Below, piece by piece: positions 33,437 to 43,159 of a DNA stretch of 64,000 nt; positions within the stretch are counted from its first letter, which is position 1, and each line of letters begins with the position of its first letter. The position numbers and the translations under genes were made by a program. A model generated the notes under the pieces. It saw nothing but the letters and a program-made list of their open reading frames with translations, was not told the origin of the DNA and did not search any database. The DNA comes from Pseudoalteromonas luteoviolacea NCIMB 1942 (GTDB lineage Bacteria; Pseudomonadota; Gammaproteobacteria; Enterobacterales; Alteromonadaceae). The stretch spans positions 23,440-87,439 of the forward strand of contig NZ_AUXT01000173.1 in NCBI RefSeq assembly GCF_001625595.1, in the 5' to 3' direction.

Positions 33437-33614
33437 TGTACTGAGCGCACTGCTTAACGTAATGCAAAAGCCAGTTACCTAAGTAATAGATGTCTGATTG
33501 TTCTATTACTTTGATGAGAAACTTTTGGATAAAACCTTAACAGACTCATCAGTTCCCTGGATTACTTCCTTCAACTTGTTGTTTTCGCCCGCACATATGT
33601 GCGGGCTTTTTTTT
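33437..33614 (+). ncRNA. Candidate small RNA, about 178 nt
   Basis: It is bounded by the promoter at 33402-33430 and a perfect terminator hairpin (GCCCGCACA / TGTGCGGGC, 33587-33606) with eight T's. Inside, AAGTAATAGA (33481-33490) pairs perfectly with TCTATTACTT (33502-33511), and GATGAG pairs with CTCATC further on. The only open frame, from 33498, runs through the terminator stem and has no ribosome binding site. It does not read as 6S RNA, Spot 42 or tmRNA by eye. Confidence 0.65.
33587..33614 (+). terminator. Rho-independent terminator of the small RNA
   Basis: A perfect 9-bp stem with a 2-nt central spacer (a 20-bp palindrome) is followed by TTTTTTTT on the plus strand. The minus strand lacks a matching T-run, so it ends plus-strand transcription and is not the ruvB or tolQ terminator. 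Confidence 0.9.
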
Positions 33615-33722
33615 GCCTGTAATTCAGCAGCCACACAACACTTAGAGACACTAGGAAAGTTAAAGGAGAAGGGAAAAAAGGAATAGAAAAGCCACAGCAG
33701 TGATTGCTATGGCAATGAGGGG

Positions 33723-34727
33723 TTAATCTTCTTTGCTTAGGTTAAAGTGCATATAGGCTCGATCAGAGACAATACGTCCCCTTGGAGTACGTTGAATAAA
33801 CCCTTGCTGGATTAGGAAAGGCTCGATGACGTCTTCAATAGTTTCTTTTTCCTCACCGATGGCGGCGGCGAGGTTATCAAGGCCTACAGGGCCACCAGTG
33901 AACTTTTCAATAATGGCCAATAAATACTTTCTATCCATATAATCAAAACCACATTTATCGACATCGATCATATCCAGCGCTTGGCATGCAATATTTGCAT
34001 CTACACTGCCATCACCTTTTACATCGGTAAAATCTCTTACACGACGTAGCAGTCGATTCGCAATACGAGGAGTACCTCTCGCTCTTTTAGCTACTTCTCT
34101 AGCACCTTCGTCCGTTGATTCAAGATTTAAGAAATGTGCAGAACGACTCACAATTGTCGCAAGATCTTCTACAGAATAAAACTCCAAGCGTTGAACGATG
34201 CCAAACCGGTCACGCAAAGGAGAAGTCAATGAACCAGCTCTGGTAGTTGCGCCGACTAAGGTAAATGGTGGCAAGTCTAACTTAATTGATCGAGCAGCAG
34301 GCCCCTCGCCTATCATAATATCAAGCTGGTAGTCTTCCATTGCTGGATAGAGGATTTCTTCTACCTGTGGACTAAGTCGGTGTATCTCATCAATAAACAA
34401 AACATCGCCCTCTTCCAAGTTTGTCAGCATTGCTGCCAAATCGCCGGCTTTTTCAAGCACAGGTCCAGATGTGGTTTTTATGTTTACACCGAGCTCATTT
34501 GCCACAATATTAGCAAGTGTGGTTTTACCTAGGCCTGGCGGGCCAAATATCAATAAATGGTCAAGCGCTTCCCCACGTGAACGCGCAGCTTCAATAAATA
34601 TCTCCATCTGCTGCTTAACGTGAGGTTGTCCCGTATAATCATTTAATAATTTCGGGCGAATAGCACGGTCTATTTGCTCTTCATTGCCCTGTACTTCGGG
34701 CTCAATTAGTCTATCTGCTTCTATCAT
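33723..34727 (-). CDS. ruvB: Holliday junction helicase RuvB
   Basis: 334 residues of AAA+ ATPase. Walker A is [11 protein letters not shown], Walker B is LFIDEIHRL and sensor 1 is [21 protein letters not shown]. The C-terminal winged helix contains [13 protein letters not shown]. It drives branch migration with RuvA, and follows ruvA by 2 bp. Confidence 0.98.
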   Translation of the reverse strand: MIEADRLIEPEVQGNEEQIDRAIRPKLLNDYTGQPHVKQQMEIFIEAARSRGEALDHLLIFGPPGLGKTTLANIVANELGVNIKTTSGPVLEKAGDLAAMLTNLEEGDVLFIDEIHRLSPQVEEILYPAMEDYQLDIMIGEGPAARSIKLDLPPFTLVGATTRAGSLTSPLRDRFGIVQRLEFYSVEDLATIVSRSAHFLNLESTDEGAREVAKRARGTPRIANRLLRRVRDFTDVKGDGSVDANIACQALDMIDVDKCGFDYMDRKYLLAIIEKFTGGPVGLDNLAAAIGEEKETIEDVIEPFLIQQGFIQRTPRGRIVSDRAYMHFNLSKED

Positions 34728-34729
34728 AA

Positions 34730-35347
34730 TTACATCATGGATTTAAGAGCTTCTTTGATTAAGGTTTCTGCGTCTAAACCTTCACCTTTAACACCTTTCA
34801 CGGCTTTTTGCGCTTGTGCAGCCTTATAGCCCAATGCTATTAACGCGGCAATTGCATCATCAACAGGCAATGCCCCCACTGTTGGGTCCTCCTGAGGCGG
34901 TAACACTGCATTATCGCTATATGGTGTAAATAAATCATGGCCAAAGTCTTTGAGCCTATCTTTCATTTCTAAGACTAGTCGTTCCGCCGTCTTTTTGCCT
35001 ACACCGGGGATCTTAACTAACGTAGATGCATCACCATTATTCACACAATGGACAAATTGTTCTGCAGACATACCCGACAAAATCGCCAAAGCCAACTTAG
35101 GTCCAACGCCATTTGCTTTGATTAACTCTCTAAATAATGCGCGTTCGGTCTTGTGGTTAAAACCAAACAGTAATTGCGCATCTTCGCGAACAACAAAATG
35201 AGTGAAAATTGCCGTAGCTTGGCCAACATTTGGTAGCTCATAAAAGCAAGTCATTGGCATTTGCACTTCATAGCCTACTCCGTTGACATCAATTAAGATC
35301 TCAGGAGGTTGTTTTTCTAATAAAGTTCCGCTTAATTTGCCTATCAT
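34730..35347 (-). CDS. ruvA: Holliday junction DNA-binding protein RuvA
   Basis: 205 residues. OB-fold domain I ([20 protein letters not shown]), then HhH motifs ([32 protein letters not shown]) and the C-terminal RuvB-binding domain ([19 protein letters not shown]) are all present. It forms tetramers on four-way junctions. It lies 2 bp after ruvC. Confidence 0.98.
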   Translation of the reverse strand: MIGKLSGTLLEKQPPEILIDVNGVGYEVQMPMTCFYELPNVGQATAIFTHFVVREDAQLLFGFNHKTERALFRELIKANGVGPKLALAILSGMSAEQFVHCVNNGDASTLVKIPGVGKKTAERLVLEMKDRLKDFGHDLFTPYSDNAVLPPQEDPTVGALPVDDAIAALIALGYKAAQAQKAVKGVKGEGLDAETLIKEALKSMM

Positions 35348-35349
35348 AG

Positions 35350-35871
35350 TTATCTTAACCTTCCACGCACTGTTTTTTTAGCATTGCCTGCCAATCTAAT
35401 TAAATTTTGCTCAGAATGCGCATGACAAATCGCAATGGCTAACGCATCAGCAGCATCGGCCTGCGGGGTGCCTGGTAGCTTTAAAATTCGCTTTACCATT
35501 TCTTGTACCTGAGATTTGTTTGCGCCGCCTGTTCCAACTACCGCCTGCTTTATTTGCCGCGCTGAGTATTCATGTACAGGGATTTCTTGCATGGTTGCTG
35601 CAACAATCGCAGCACCTCGCGCCTGACCCAGTTTTAACGCAGAATCGGGGTTATGCGCCATAAAAACTTGTTCAATAGCAAAGCTATCTGGCGAAAACTG
35701 CTCGATTAATTGACTCACCCCTTGATAGATCATTTTTAATCGAGTGGGAAAGTCGTGATCGGCAAGCTTAATACAACCGCTGCCAAGATACTGAAATTTT
35801 GCACCTTGATGCTGGATAACACCATAACCGGTAAATCTGGATCCTGGGTCTATACCCAATAAAACTGCCAA
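35350..35871 (-). CDS. ruvC: Holliday junction resolvase RuvC
   Basis: 173 residues with an RNase H-like fold. Catalytic acids lie in [21 protein letters not shown] and [14 protein letters not shown]. It resolves junctions handled by RuvAB. The ruvC-ruvA-ruvB order with 2-bp gaps indicates one transcript, and no LexA box was found in front of it. Confidence 0.97.
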   Translation of the reverse strand: MAVLLGIDPGSRFTGYGVIQHQGAKFQYLGSGCIKLADHDFPTRLKMIYQGVSQLIEQFSPDSFAIEQVFMAHNPDSALKLGQARGAAIVAATMQEIPVHEYSARQIKQAVVGTGGANKSQVQEMVKRILKLPGTPQADAADALAIAICHAHSEQNLIRLAGNAKKTVRGRLR

Positions 35872-35936
35872 GGCATTACTCTCTCAATTTTTTCCACATC
35901 ATGCCAAAATACTGTATAGATTACCAGTATCAAAAC

Positions 35937-35966
35937 AAAAAAGGCGGCCATTTAGGCCGCCTTTTC
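35937..35966 (-). terminator. Terminator after aspS
   Basis: GGCGGCC / GGCCGCC with flanking A and T tracts forms a strong hairpin between aspS and ruvC. It ends in T's on both strands and should make aspS and ruvCAB separate units. Confidence 0.85.
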
Positions 35967-35981
35967 AATCATGTTTTTTAA

Positions 35982-37757
35982 TTACTGCTCTTCGCTTTGT
36001 GCCTGTTGTACAGCAATTGCAAGTTCAGTTAATGCATCTGGGTTTGCAACACTTGGCGCGTTTGTCATTAAACAAGAAGCTTGTGTTGTTTTCGGGAATG
36101 CAATTACGTCACGAATATTATCAGTGCCGCACAGTAGCATTACAAGACGATCAAGACCAAATGCCAAACCAGCATGCGGAGGTGTGCCATACTTTAGTGC
36201 GTCTAACAAGAAGCCAAACTTGTCTTGCTGTTCTTGCTCTTCAATACCCAATATTCTGAAAGCGGTTTGTTGCATTTCATTGTTGTGGATACGAACAGAA
36301 CCACCACCCACTTCATAACCGTTTAACACCATGTCATATGCATCAGAAATCGCAGCAGCAGGGTTTGCTTCTAGCTCTTGTGCATCGATGTCTTTTGGTG
36401 CTGTGAATGGGTGATGTACCGCGTGAAGGTTGCCTTCATCATCTTCTTCAAACATTGGGAAGTCAACAACCCAAAGTGGGGCCCACTTGTTTAGGTCAGT
36501 AATTTCTCTGTCTAAGCCAACTTTAAGACGAAGCGCACCCATTGCTTCGTTTACAACGTTGCGCTTGTCTGCACCAAATAGAATGATGTCGCCTGTTTGC
36601 GCATTTGTGCGCTCAAGCAGTGCAGCAATCACATCTTCGTTGAGAAATTTAGCGATAGGAGACTGAACACCTGCCATACCCGCATCGCGGTCATTAACTT
36701 TCATCCAAGCAAGGCCTTTCGCGCCATAAATGCCAACAAACTTAGTGTATTCATCAATCTGTTTACGAGATAGCTCAGCACCACCAGGCACTGTTATTAC
36801 TGCAACACGACCTTTTTCATCGTTTGCAGGGCCAGCTAGCACTTTAAACTCTACGTCTTTTACGATATCAGCAACGTCTACAAGCTCTAACGGGTTACGT
36901 AGATCGGGCTTATCAGAACCGAAACGACGCATTGCTTCTGAGTAAGGCATGGCAGGGAACTCGCCCAAATCAACGTTTAGAAGCTCTTGCCACATTTCAC
37001 GGATCAGACGCTCGGTTATTTCACGCACTTGATCAGACGTCATGAAAGACGTTTCGATATCGATTTGTGTAAATTCAGGTTGTCTATCAGCACGCAAGTC
37101 TTCATCACGGAAGCACTTAACGATTTGATAGTAACGATCAAAGCCTGACATCATTAGCAATTGCTTAAACAATTGTGGAGACTGAGGCAAAGCGTAAAAA
37201 CTGCCTTTATGTACACGACTAGGTACTAGGTAGTCACGTGCACCTTCCGGAGTTGCTTTAGTTAAAACTGGCGTTTCGATGTCTAGGAAATCATTAGTAT
37301 CTAAGAAGCGACGAACAAAGCTTGATGCTTTAGCACGTAGCTTGATACGGTCACTCATCTCTAAACGTCTAAGATCTAAGTAACGATACTTAAGGCGACG
37401 CTCTTCTGAGTTTTGCTGATTGAAATCTAACGGTAGAGGTTCAGAACGGTTGATGATCTCAAGGTCTGTGCCTAAGATTTCCACTTCACCCGTTGCCATG
37501 TCTTTGTTTACTTGGCTTTCTGGCCTGGCACGTACACTACCCGTTACTTTCACACAAAACTCTTGGCGTAATGTGTTTGCAACATCCATTAACCCATCTA
37601 CTTCTGGGTCAAATACAACTTGTACTAGGCCTTCGCGATCTCTTAAGTCGACGAAAATTAATCCACCTAAGTCACGGCGCTTGTTGATCCAACCACATAG
37701 TTCGACTTCCTGACCTACGTGGTCCTTATTTAATTTTCCGCAGTATATAGAGCGCAT
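35982..37757 (-). CDS. aspS: Aspartyl-tRNA synthetase
   Basis: 591 residues, class II bacterial type. The N-terminal OB fold has [26 protein letters not shown]. Motif 2 is [22 protein letters not shown]. The bacterial GAD insertion and motif 3 ([16 protein letters not shown]) follow. It charges tRNA-Asp. Confidence 0.98.
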   Translation of the reverse strand: MRSIYCGKLNKDHVGQEVELCGWINKRRDLGGLIFVDLRDREGLVQVVFDPEVDGLMDVANTLRQEFCVKVTGSVRARPESQVNKDMATGEVEILGTDLEIINRSEPLPLDFNQQNSEERRLKYRYLDLRRLEMSDRIKLRAKASSFVRRFLDTNDFLDIETPVLTKATPEGARDYLVPSRVHKGSFYALPQSPQLFKQLLMMSGFDRYYQIVKCFRDEDLRADRQPEFTQIDIETSFMTSDQVREITERLIREMWQELLNVDLGEFPAMPYSEAMRRFGSDKPDLRNPLELVDVADIVKDVEFKVLAGPANDEKGRVAVITVPGGAELSRKQIDEYTKFVGIYGAKGLAWMKVNDRDAGMAGVQSPIAKFLNEDVIAALLERTNAQTGDIILFGADKRNVVNEAMGALRLKVGLDREITDLNKWAPLWVVDFPMFEEDDEGNLHAVHHPFTAPKDIDAQELEANPAAAISDAYDMVLNGYEVGGGSVRIHNNEMQQTAFRILGIEEQEQQDKFGFLLDALKYGTPPHAGLAFGLDRLVMLLCGTDNIRDVIAFPKTTQASCLMTNAPSVANPDALTELAIAVQQAQSEEQ

Positions 37758-37943
37758 ATCGTTCCTATTTGCCTAGGCTTTTACATTTCAAAGTGCAGTT
37801 TCGCCTACGGGCTATCGTAATTAACAAAAATAATCGCCAATTATATAAAAATAGACCGCTTTGTCATCCTCCAATCATGAACATTATGTGTAAAGTTGGT
37901 TTTTTTAGGTACTCACAGTTTGTTAGACTTACAAAAAACATCA

Positions 37944-38804
37944 ATGAAAGACGTTATGCTTTACTTAGGTTGCCCACAATGGAGTTCTTCACACTGGAAA
38001 GGTCGCTTTTTTAGTCAACATTGCCAAAACGCCAATATGCTTAAAGAGTATGCCGGAATATTCAATAGTGTCGAAGGCAATACCAGCTTTTACGCAAACC
38101 CTAAGCCTGACACTATTTTGCAGTGGAGAGATGCTGTTCCCGATGACTTTAAATTTACCTTTAAAGTATCTAAACACATTACACACGAATTAGCTTTGCA
38201 AAACTGTCAGAAAGAAACGCTGGAATGGTGTAATTTGTTTTCCCCCCTATTTGAAAAGATGGCTATGATTATGGTTCAGTTACCTGCTAATTGTGGCCCT
38301 GAGCACTTGTACCGTATTGAACAGTTCGTGACTATGCTACCCAAAGAACTGTGTGTAGGTATTGAAGTACGCAATTTAGGTTTTTTTCAAAAAGATGAAA
38401 ATGAAAAACGATTCAATCAGTATCTAATACAACATAACATCAATCGTATCATCATGGACACCCGTCCTTTGTTTAGTGAGCCGGCCAACACGCCCGCTAT
38501 TATTGATGCTCAGCTTAAAAAGCCACGTGTCCCAGTCAATGTCATTGCCACAGGAAATCGCCCTATGGTTAGATTTGTTGGCTGCTCCAACCTCAAAGAG
38601 AACAGGCATTTTTACGCCCCTTGGCTCAATAAAATTCGTGGTTGGCTAAAGGAAGGCAAGGAGCCCTTGGTATTTTTTCACACAGCCGATAATTACGACT
38701 CTCCACTTCTCGCACGTCAGTTTACCCAAGATCTCGGCATTGACCACAAAGTGCTACACCCTTTTCCCGCTGAGCAACAACCTAAACAAGGGAGCTTGCT
38801 GTAA
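37944..38804 (+). CDS. DUF72 family protein (YecE-like)
   Basis: 286 residues. The family pattern LYLGCPQWSSSHWKGRFF, FNSVEGNTSFYANP, FKFTFKVSKHITHE and LPANCGP indicates a TIM-barrel-like DUF72 protein of unknown function. The start was placed at ATG 37944, before the conserved LYLGCPQW; a start at 37956 is also possible. It is divergent from aspS. Confidence 0.85.
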   Translation: MKDVMLYLGCPQWSSSHWKGRFFSQHCQNANMLKEYAGIFNSVEGNTSFYANPKPDTILQWRDAVPDDFKFTFKVSKHITHELALQNCQKETLEWCNLFSPLFEKMAMIMVQLPANCGPEHLYRIEQFVTMLPKELCVGIEVRNLGFFQKDENEKRFNQYLIQHNINRIIMDTRPLFSEPANTPAIIDAQLKKPRVPVNVIATGNRPMVRFVGCSNLKENRHFYAPWLNKIRGWLKEGKEPLVFFHTADNYDSPLLARQFTQDLGIDHKVLHPFPAEQQPKQGSLL

Positions 38805-38846
38805 TCATTTTGATTAAATGAGTTAAATCAAAATAAAGGAATAGAC

Positions 38847-38927
38847 ATGACACTAAAACGACAAAAAAGTAAAAACATTCAATGTAGCAAACTCGTTTAT
38901 CAGAAGCTCACTCCAAGAACATGGTAG
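38847..38927 (+). CDS. Possible 26-aa small ORF
   Basis: AAGGA stands six bases before an ATG encoding MTLKRQKSKNIQCSKLVYQK followed by LTPRTW. It is basic with no similarity I can place. The only support is the ribosome binding site. No terminator is obvious after it, so it may be spurious. Confidence 0.25.
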   Translation: MTLKRQKSKNIQCSKLVYQKLTPRTW

Positions 38928-39069
38928 GAGGAGGAAATAGTGGTAAATCACGCGCTTCTGTTTGCCATAGCCTCCCTCCAAAACCTATCTAATTCGCCAA
39001 ACTTTTGTTGAGAATTTATAATTCAAACAATGAGTGAGTACGTACTCACCCACTTTAGCTCACTTTAGC

Positions 39070-39480
39070 TCACTTTAGGCGACTAGGCTCAAAAGTATCA
39101 TACCTAGGTAAGTCTGCATCCAAATTATCCCAATTTGCTTTAGACGTCATAAAATTATGAGACATAGGTCGCTCTTCTATTTCGGTGTCCAATAAACCCA
39201 AGCGTAATCTGAGCTTTTCGGGTAAATCGGCATTTGAGCTAAATAAAGGAGAAGCACAATTGCTGCAAAAATGACGCAATCGACCGGGTTTAAAGGCGTA
39301 TGACTTAACAAGTTGTTCGCCTTTCACAATTTTCATAGATTCGGTAGCTATAAAGCCATTGGTCGCATACGCTGTGCCACTTGATTTTCTGCATAACGAG
39401 CAATGACAATGAATAATACTTTCTATTGGTCCATGTACTTCTATTTCTATCCCTTTACATAGACAACTCGCTTTGTACAT
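39070..39480 (-). CDS. GFA/CENP-V domain zinc protein
   Basis: 136 residues. The zinc-binding cysteines of the glutathione-dependent formaldehyde-activating family are visible: CLCKGIEIEV, HCHCSLCRKSSG and HFCSNCASPL. Family members bind glutathione adducts or have unknown roles. AAGGAAAAAAAAT precedes the ATG at 39480, which is preferred to the longer frame. The 3' end lies in a short tandem repeat (CTCACTTTAG three times). Confidence 0.88.
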   Translation of the reverse strand: MYKASCLCKGIEIEVHGPIESIIHCHCSLCRKSSGTAYATNGFIATESMKIVKGEQLVKSYAFKPGRLRHFCSNCASPLFSSNADLPEKLRLRLGLLDTEIEERPMSHNFMTSKANWDNLDADLPRYDTFEPSRLK

Positions 39481-39548
39481 ATTTTTTTTCCTTGCGTTAT
39501 AATCTCGCACAAAGAATACGCGAGAAACCATTGCAAAAAAAGACCACA

Positions 39549-40061
39549 ATGCAAGAATTGAAATACTTTCAGCACTATCCTGAAAATATACAGGATCAAG
39601 TCCGCCAACTTATTACCAACAATCAATTGCAAACGTATTTCAGACGTAAGTACCCAGCTGGACACCAACTGCAAAGTCAGCAAGGCTTATATCAGTACAG
39701 TACCGAAATAAAACAGCGTTTTTTAAAAAATGCACCGCGTTTAAATTCAGTCAGTTTTAACAAGCACACCGACATGGTAAAAGGCACTTTAGGCACACAT
39801 ACTCACCAACAAAGAGTACACGGAAAAAAGTTAAAAGCACGCTACGATATAGCACTAAATAATCAGCTAAAGTACGCTCCAGAAGCCATATTACGTGCTT
39901 TGATAGTGCATGAACTTGCACACTTTAAACACGCTGAACACAATAAAGCTTTTTACAATTTATGCTGCCATATGGAGCCGGACTACCATCAGCTAGAACT
40001 AGATCTAAGACTATTTATCGTATTAGATGAGCAGGCACTTAACTTTTATAAGATACAATAA
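39549..40061 (+). CDS. YgjP-like metallopeptidase domain protein (DUF45)
   Basis: 170 residues. The zinc-peptidase motif HELAHFKHAEHNKAFY near residue 130 is the DUF45/WLM-type HExxH with a third His ligand. The preceding domain contains YDIALNNQLKYAPEAILRAL. The substrate is unknown. It is divergent from the GFA gene with only about 70 bp between starts. Confidence 0.85.
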   Translation: MQELKYFQHYPENIQDQVRQLITNNQLQTYFRRKYPAGHQLQSQQGLYQYSTEIKQRFLKNAPRLNSVSFNKHTDMVKGTLGTHTHQQRVHGKKLKARYDIALNNQLKYAPEAILRALIVHELAHFKHAEHNKAFYNLCCHMEPDYHQLELDLRLFIVLDEQALNFYKIQ

Positions 40062-40129
40062 AGCCTTGGCGGGTTGGAAAGGGGCATAAGGCAGTTATAT
40101 AAGATGTACTGCCTATTTGTAATCTGTAC

Positions 40130-40927
40130 TCACATTTTGCAATTAGGGCTCAAGCCTTGCTGCTTGGCCGCTTGATAAAGGCTGTTTGCCGAGTGCATTT
40201 TGTTATTTAATCTCTGGATGCGGTTGTCTGGTGACGGATGGGTCGATAAAAACTCCATTGGCCTTTCACCACCTAGCTTTTCCATATTTTGCCAAAGTTC
40301 TACTGCACCAATGGGCTTAAAGCCTGCTTTAGCCATCAACTCCAAGCCGATAATATCAGCTTCAGTTTCATGGCTGCGGCTAAATGGTAAAGCAATACCA
40401 ACTTGAGCGCCAACCCCCAGCCCTTGCATGATTGTATTGCGATATTCAATGTTATTCATCTGCATAACTGCATTACTTACCTGAAGTCCTGCTTGCAGTA
40501 AACTGCTTTGAGAAACACGCTCATTTGCATGCTGCGCAATTACATGGCCTACTTCATGCCCCATTACAGCTGCTAGTTGATGCTGGTTTTTTGCAACTTT
40601 TAACAACCCCGTATTTACCCCAATTTTTCCTCCAGGAAGCGCAAATGCATTGGCGCTGTCATCTTTAAACACGACGACTTCCCATTTTTGAGACGCATAT
40701 TTATTTGGTAACTGGGCAATAAGTGCATCTGCGATGCAGCTCACATACTGGTTACTGCTCTTCTCGCTTTCAATAGCTTGTTTTGATTTTATTTGGTCAA
40801 AACTCGCTACTCCCATCTCATCCATTTGCTGCTCAGGATACAACATTATTTGAGTTCGACCTGTCGGAGATGTTTTACAACCACTCAGTGCCAAAGCAAC
40901 TAACATACACGCTACTACTTTTTTCAT
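40130..40927 (-). CDS. M48-family lipoprotein metalloprotease (LoiP/YcaL-like)
   Basis: 265 residues. The signal peptide with lipobox (CMLVALALSGCKTSPTG) is followed by the peptidase domain, with HEVGHVIAQHANE (HExxH) and ETEADIIGLELMAKAGF (third zinc ligand). FLSTHPSPDNRIQRL is typical of the family. It is probably an outer-membrane-associated periplasmic protease. The second of two adjacent ATGs was chosen because GGGAAG then has a workable spacing. Confidence 0.9.
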   Translation of the reverse strand: MKKVVACMLVALALSGCKTSPTGRTQIMLYPEQQMDEMGVASFDQIKSKQAIESEKSSNQYVSCIADALIAQLPNKYASQKWEVVVFKDDSANAFALPGGKIGVNTGLLKVAKNQHQLAAVMGHEVGHVIAQHANERVSQSSLLQAGLQVSNAVMQMNNIEYRNTIMQGLGVGAQVGIALPFSRSHETEADIIGLELMAKAGFKPIGAVELWQNMEKLGGERPMEFLSTHPSPDNRIQRLNNKMHSANSLYQAAKQQGLSPNCKM

Positions 40928-41018
40928 CATACTTCCCACGTATTGTTGGCTCGCAATTTTATTGCTGAATATATGTAAATAATAAACTACATTATTAGAG
41001 CTTGACCAGTCATAACAA

Positions 41019-41439
41019 AAAAGCCCGCTAAAAAGCTTCATACTGTTCACTGTAGAGGAGCAGCTTTGGGATTAACAGGGTAACGGCTAGTATTCACCTT
41101 AACGACCCTAGGCCTACTTGGCCTAGGGCGTTTTTCTTTAAAGAATACTGTTAAGTACCCTCTAAGTGCAGCTAAACGCTTGGGAGTATTGCCTGAAGAG
41201 AGCATTAGCCATCACTTTAAGCTGACCTCCAATGAATTGACATGCATATTTGAAGCTTATTTCGTTCGGTTGAGCCAACTCTAGTGATGAATCATCGATA
41301 ACATCGTTGAACAAATAAGTGTTTGCCATAAAAAAATCCGTAATCAGAAAACTAATTACGGATTTTTCATGACCTTTTGGATCGGTCAACTGAACACTTT
41401 CTTAATAGATCAGCATTGCGCTATAGCTAGCGGGCTTTT
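41019..41439. terminator. Terminator hairpin split by an IS remnant
   Basis: AAAAGCCCGCTA (41019-41030) and TAGCGGGCTTTT (41428-41439) are perfect 12-bp complementary arms about 400 bp apart. The intervening DNA is almost entirely the IS remnant 41034-41422. Rejoining the arms gives a standard bidirectional Rho-independent terminator between the convergently placed ends of the M48 gene region and grpE. Confidence 0.75.
41034..41422 (-). mobile_element. Internally deleted IS4-type insertion sequence remnant (389 bp)
   Basis: The ends match the larger copy at 62689 onward: the left end AGCTTCATACTGTTC resembles AGCTCAATGCTGTTC, and the right end read inward is AGCGCAATGCTGATC, giving imperfect terminal inverted repeats. 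Inside, the first 20 or so transposase codons (MANTYLFNDVIDDSSLELAQ) are joined directly to the last 70 codons, and the roughly 300 codons between are gone. This makes it a MITE-like non-autonomous derivative. The transposase remnant runs from 41329 down to 41047 with a frameshift. Confidence 0.85.
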
Positions 41440-41454
41440 CACCAATAAGTTAGA

Positions 41455-42063
41455 CTATTCAGCGGCCTTTGAAACCATAACCATCGCAGGTCTCAGTAGG
41501 TGGCCATTTAGCGTATAACCTTTTTGCATAACTGCTAACACAGTGTTCGGTGCTACGTCATTACTTGGTTGAATAGACATTGCCTGATGAAATTCTGGAG
41601 AGAAAGCCTCGCCTTGTGGATTTACTGCCTCCACACCATACTTATTCAGTGCATCTGAGAAGCTTTTCAACGTCATTTCAACGCCTTCTAAGATTGATTT
41701 AGTTGCTTCATTTTCTTTATCAGCAAACTCAACAGCACGCTCTAGGTTATCAATTACAGGGAGCAAGTCGTTGGCAAACTTTTTAAGTGCCAGCTTATGT
41801 GCTTTCTCGACATCTTGAGCCGCACGGCGGCGCATGTTCTCTACTTCTGCAGCAGCGCGAACAACACCGTCTTTTTGACCTTCAATTGTTTGCTTTGCAG
41901 CTTCAAGCTCAGCGTATAAACCAGCGATTTCCTCTTCAGGGCTTAACTCAGCCTGTTCAGCCTGTGGCGCTTCTTCTTGTGTTTGCGCTTCAGCAGCTTG
42001 TTCTACTACTTCTTCTTGTGCAGTTTCTAATTCCTGCTCTGGTGCTTTTGTCTGCTCAGACAT
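41455..42063 (-). CDS. grpE: Nucleotide exchange factor GrpE
   Basis: 202 residues. The acidic, Glu/Gln-rich head is longer than in E. coli. The long helix has [20 protein letters not shown], and the C-terminal beta domain has [20 protein letters not shown] and [10 protein letters not shown]. It releases ADP from DnaK. GGAGAT precedes the ATG at 42063. It lies 59 bp downstream of the HrcA-like gene. Confidence 0.97.
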   Translation of the reverse strand: MSEQTKAPEQELETAQEEVVEQAAEAQTQEEAPQAEQAELSPEEEIAGLYAELEAAKQTIEGQKDGVVRAAAEVENMRRRAAQDVEKAHKLALKKFANDLLPVIDNLERAVEFADKENEATKSILEGVEMTLKSFSDALNKYGVEAVNPQGEAFSPEFHQAMSIQPSNDVAPNTVLAVMQKGYTLNGHLLRPAMVMVSKAAE

Positions 42064-42121
42064 GAAAGTGTATCTCCGATTCTTTACAACTGCCGTAATT
42101 ATGGGGATGGAATTTTTAGTT

Positions 42122-43066
42122 TCAAGAGTCTTTTTGCTCGATTCGAGTAAATTTCTCAATTATTGATTCAATTTGCGCTTCGGCTGGGCAAACGACACAA
42201 AAACGGCTTTGATACTCCTGGTCCACAAAATAGGGAACACTCAATATCACATAGCGCGATAAATTGGCTTCATCCACTTCAGAGCCCAATAACACGGACA
42301 CCCCTTCGCGAAACGCTAGTTTATCTTCAACTTGATGTAAAAATGGTACGCCAAGACTTAAATCATTAGATTGCTCTAAACGATTATATATATATCGTTC
42401 ACCAACCACGATACTGTTATCAGTCCCAAGCTGCAAACTCAGCTCCCGAGTCCACTGTGTCAGTAGCTCTCGACAATTGGGCATCGCGCTATTCGCCATA
42501 GCTCGCATGCGGTGTAATCCCTCTTTTAGGGTTTGCTGACTGAACACGGTATTCATCCACAACGCAAATTGGTAGCGTATTTCATCCGAATTGTCTGCCG
42601 GTTTATTAATACAGATGTTCTGAGACTGCCCTGCCCTGTCAATTAATAATACCAGCCAGTGTTTTCTATCAAAGTCTAAAACTTCGACACGAAATACTTT
42701 TTGACTACTAACTTGAGGTAAACCTACCACGCAACAGACTTCATATTGCTGGCTGAGCGAATGCGCCAATGTTACAAGTTGCTCTTGCTCAGGCTGCCAA
42801 TAAGAAGCAATATCGCCTAATTCAAAATACTCTTGCAGCCAATATTTGATACCAATATCTGATGGGACACGTCCAGCTGACGTATGTGGTGAAAACAATA
42901 AGCCTTGGTTTTCTAGTCGTGCCATTGCATTACGTACAGTTGCAGAACAAATCGCCATACCTTTCATCTTGGCAATTTTACTGGACGCAACAGGCATCCC
43001 CTCTCCATTGCAGTAAAGGCTCATCACAGCTGAAAAAACTTGTTTGTCGCGGGCACTTAATTTCAT
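42122..43066 (-). CDS. HrcA-like heat-shock repressor family protein
   Basis: 314 residues. The N-terminal winged helix ([59 protein letters not shown]) carries the HrcA hallmarks SATxRNxMxxLExxGLL and HTSAGRxP. The remainder is divergent. It is placed directly before grpE, as hrcA is in many bacteria. No CIRCE element (TTAGCACTC-N9-GAGTGCTAA) was seen upstream, so the operator may have changed. Confidence 0.75.
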   Translation of the reverse strand: MKLSARDKQVFSAVMSLYCNGEGMPVASSKIAKMKGMAICSATVRNAMARLENQGLLFSPHTSAGRVPSDIGIKYWLQEYFELGDIASYWQPEQEQLVTLAHSLSQQYEVCCVVGLPQVSSQKVFRVEVLDFDRKHWLVLLIDRAGQSQNICINKPADNSDEIRYQFALWMNTVFSQQTLKEGLHRMRAMANSAMPNCRELLTQWTRELSLQLGTDNSIVVGERYIYNRLEQSNDLSLGVPFLHQVEDKLAFREGVSVLLGSEVDEANLSRYVILSVPYFVDQEYQSRFCVVCPAEAQIESIIEKFTRIEQKDS

Positions 43067-43159
43067 AATTATCTATGTTGGGGCTAATTTCAAAGTTTCA
43101 AGCGCCTCAAATTTAAGATAATCTTGGTAAAGTTTAAACATCAAGGATTTGCGTTAAAA

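Noticed and set aside
33498..33686. 62-codon open frame as a protein gene
   Set aside because: It has no ribosome binding site and reads through a perfect terminator palindrome with eight T's, so the region fits an RNA gene better.
41787..42065. 92-codon Leu/Gln-rich plus-strand frame opposite grpE
   Set aside because: It is the antisense shadow of the Glu/Gln-rich head of GrpE.
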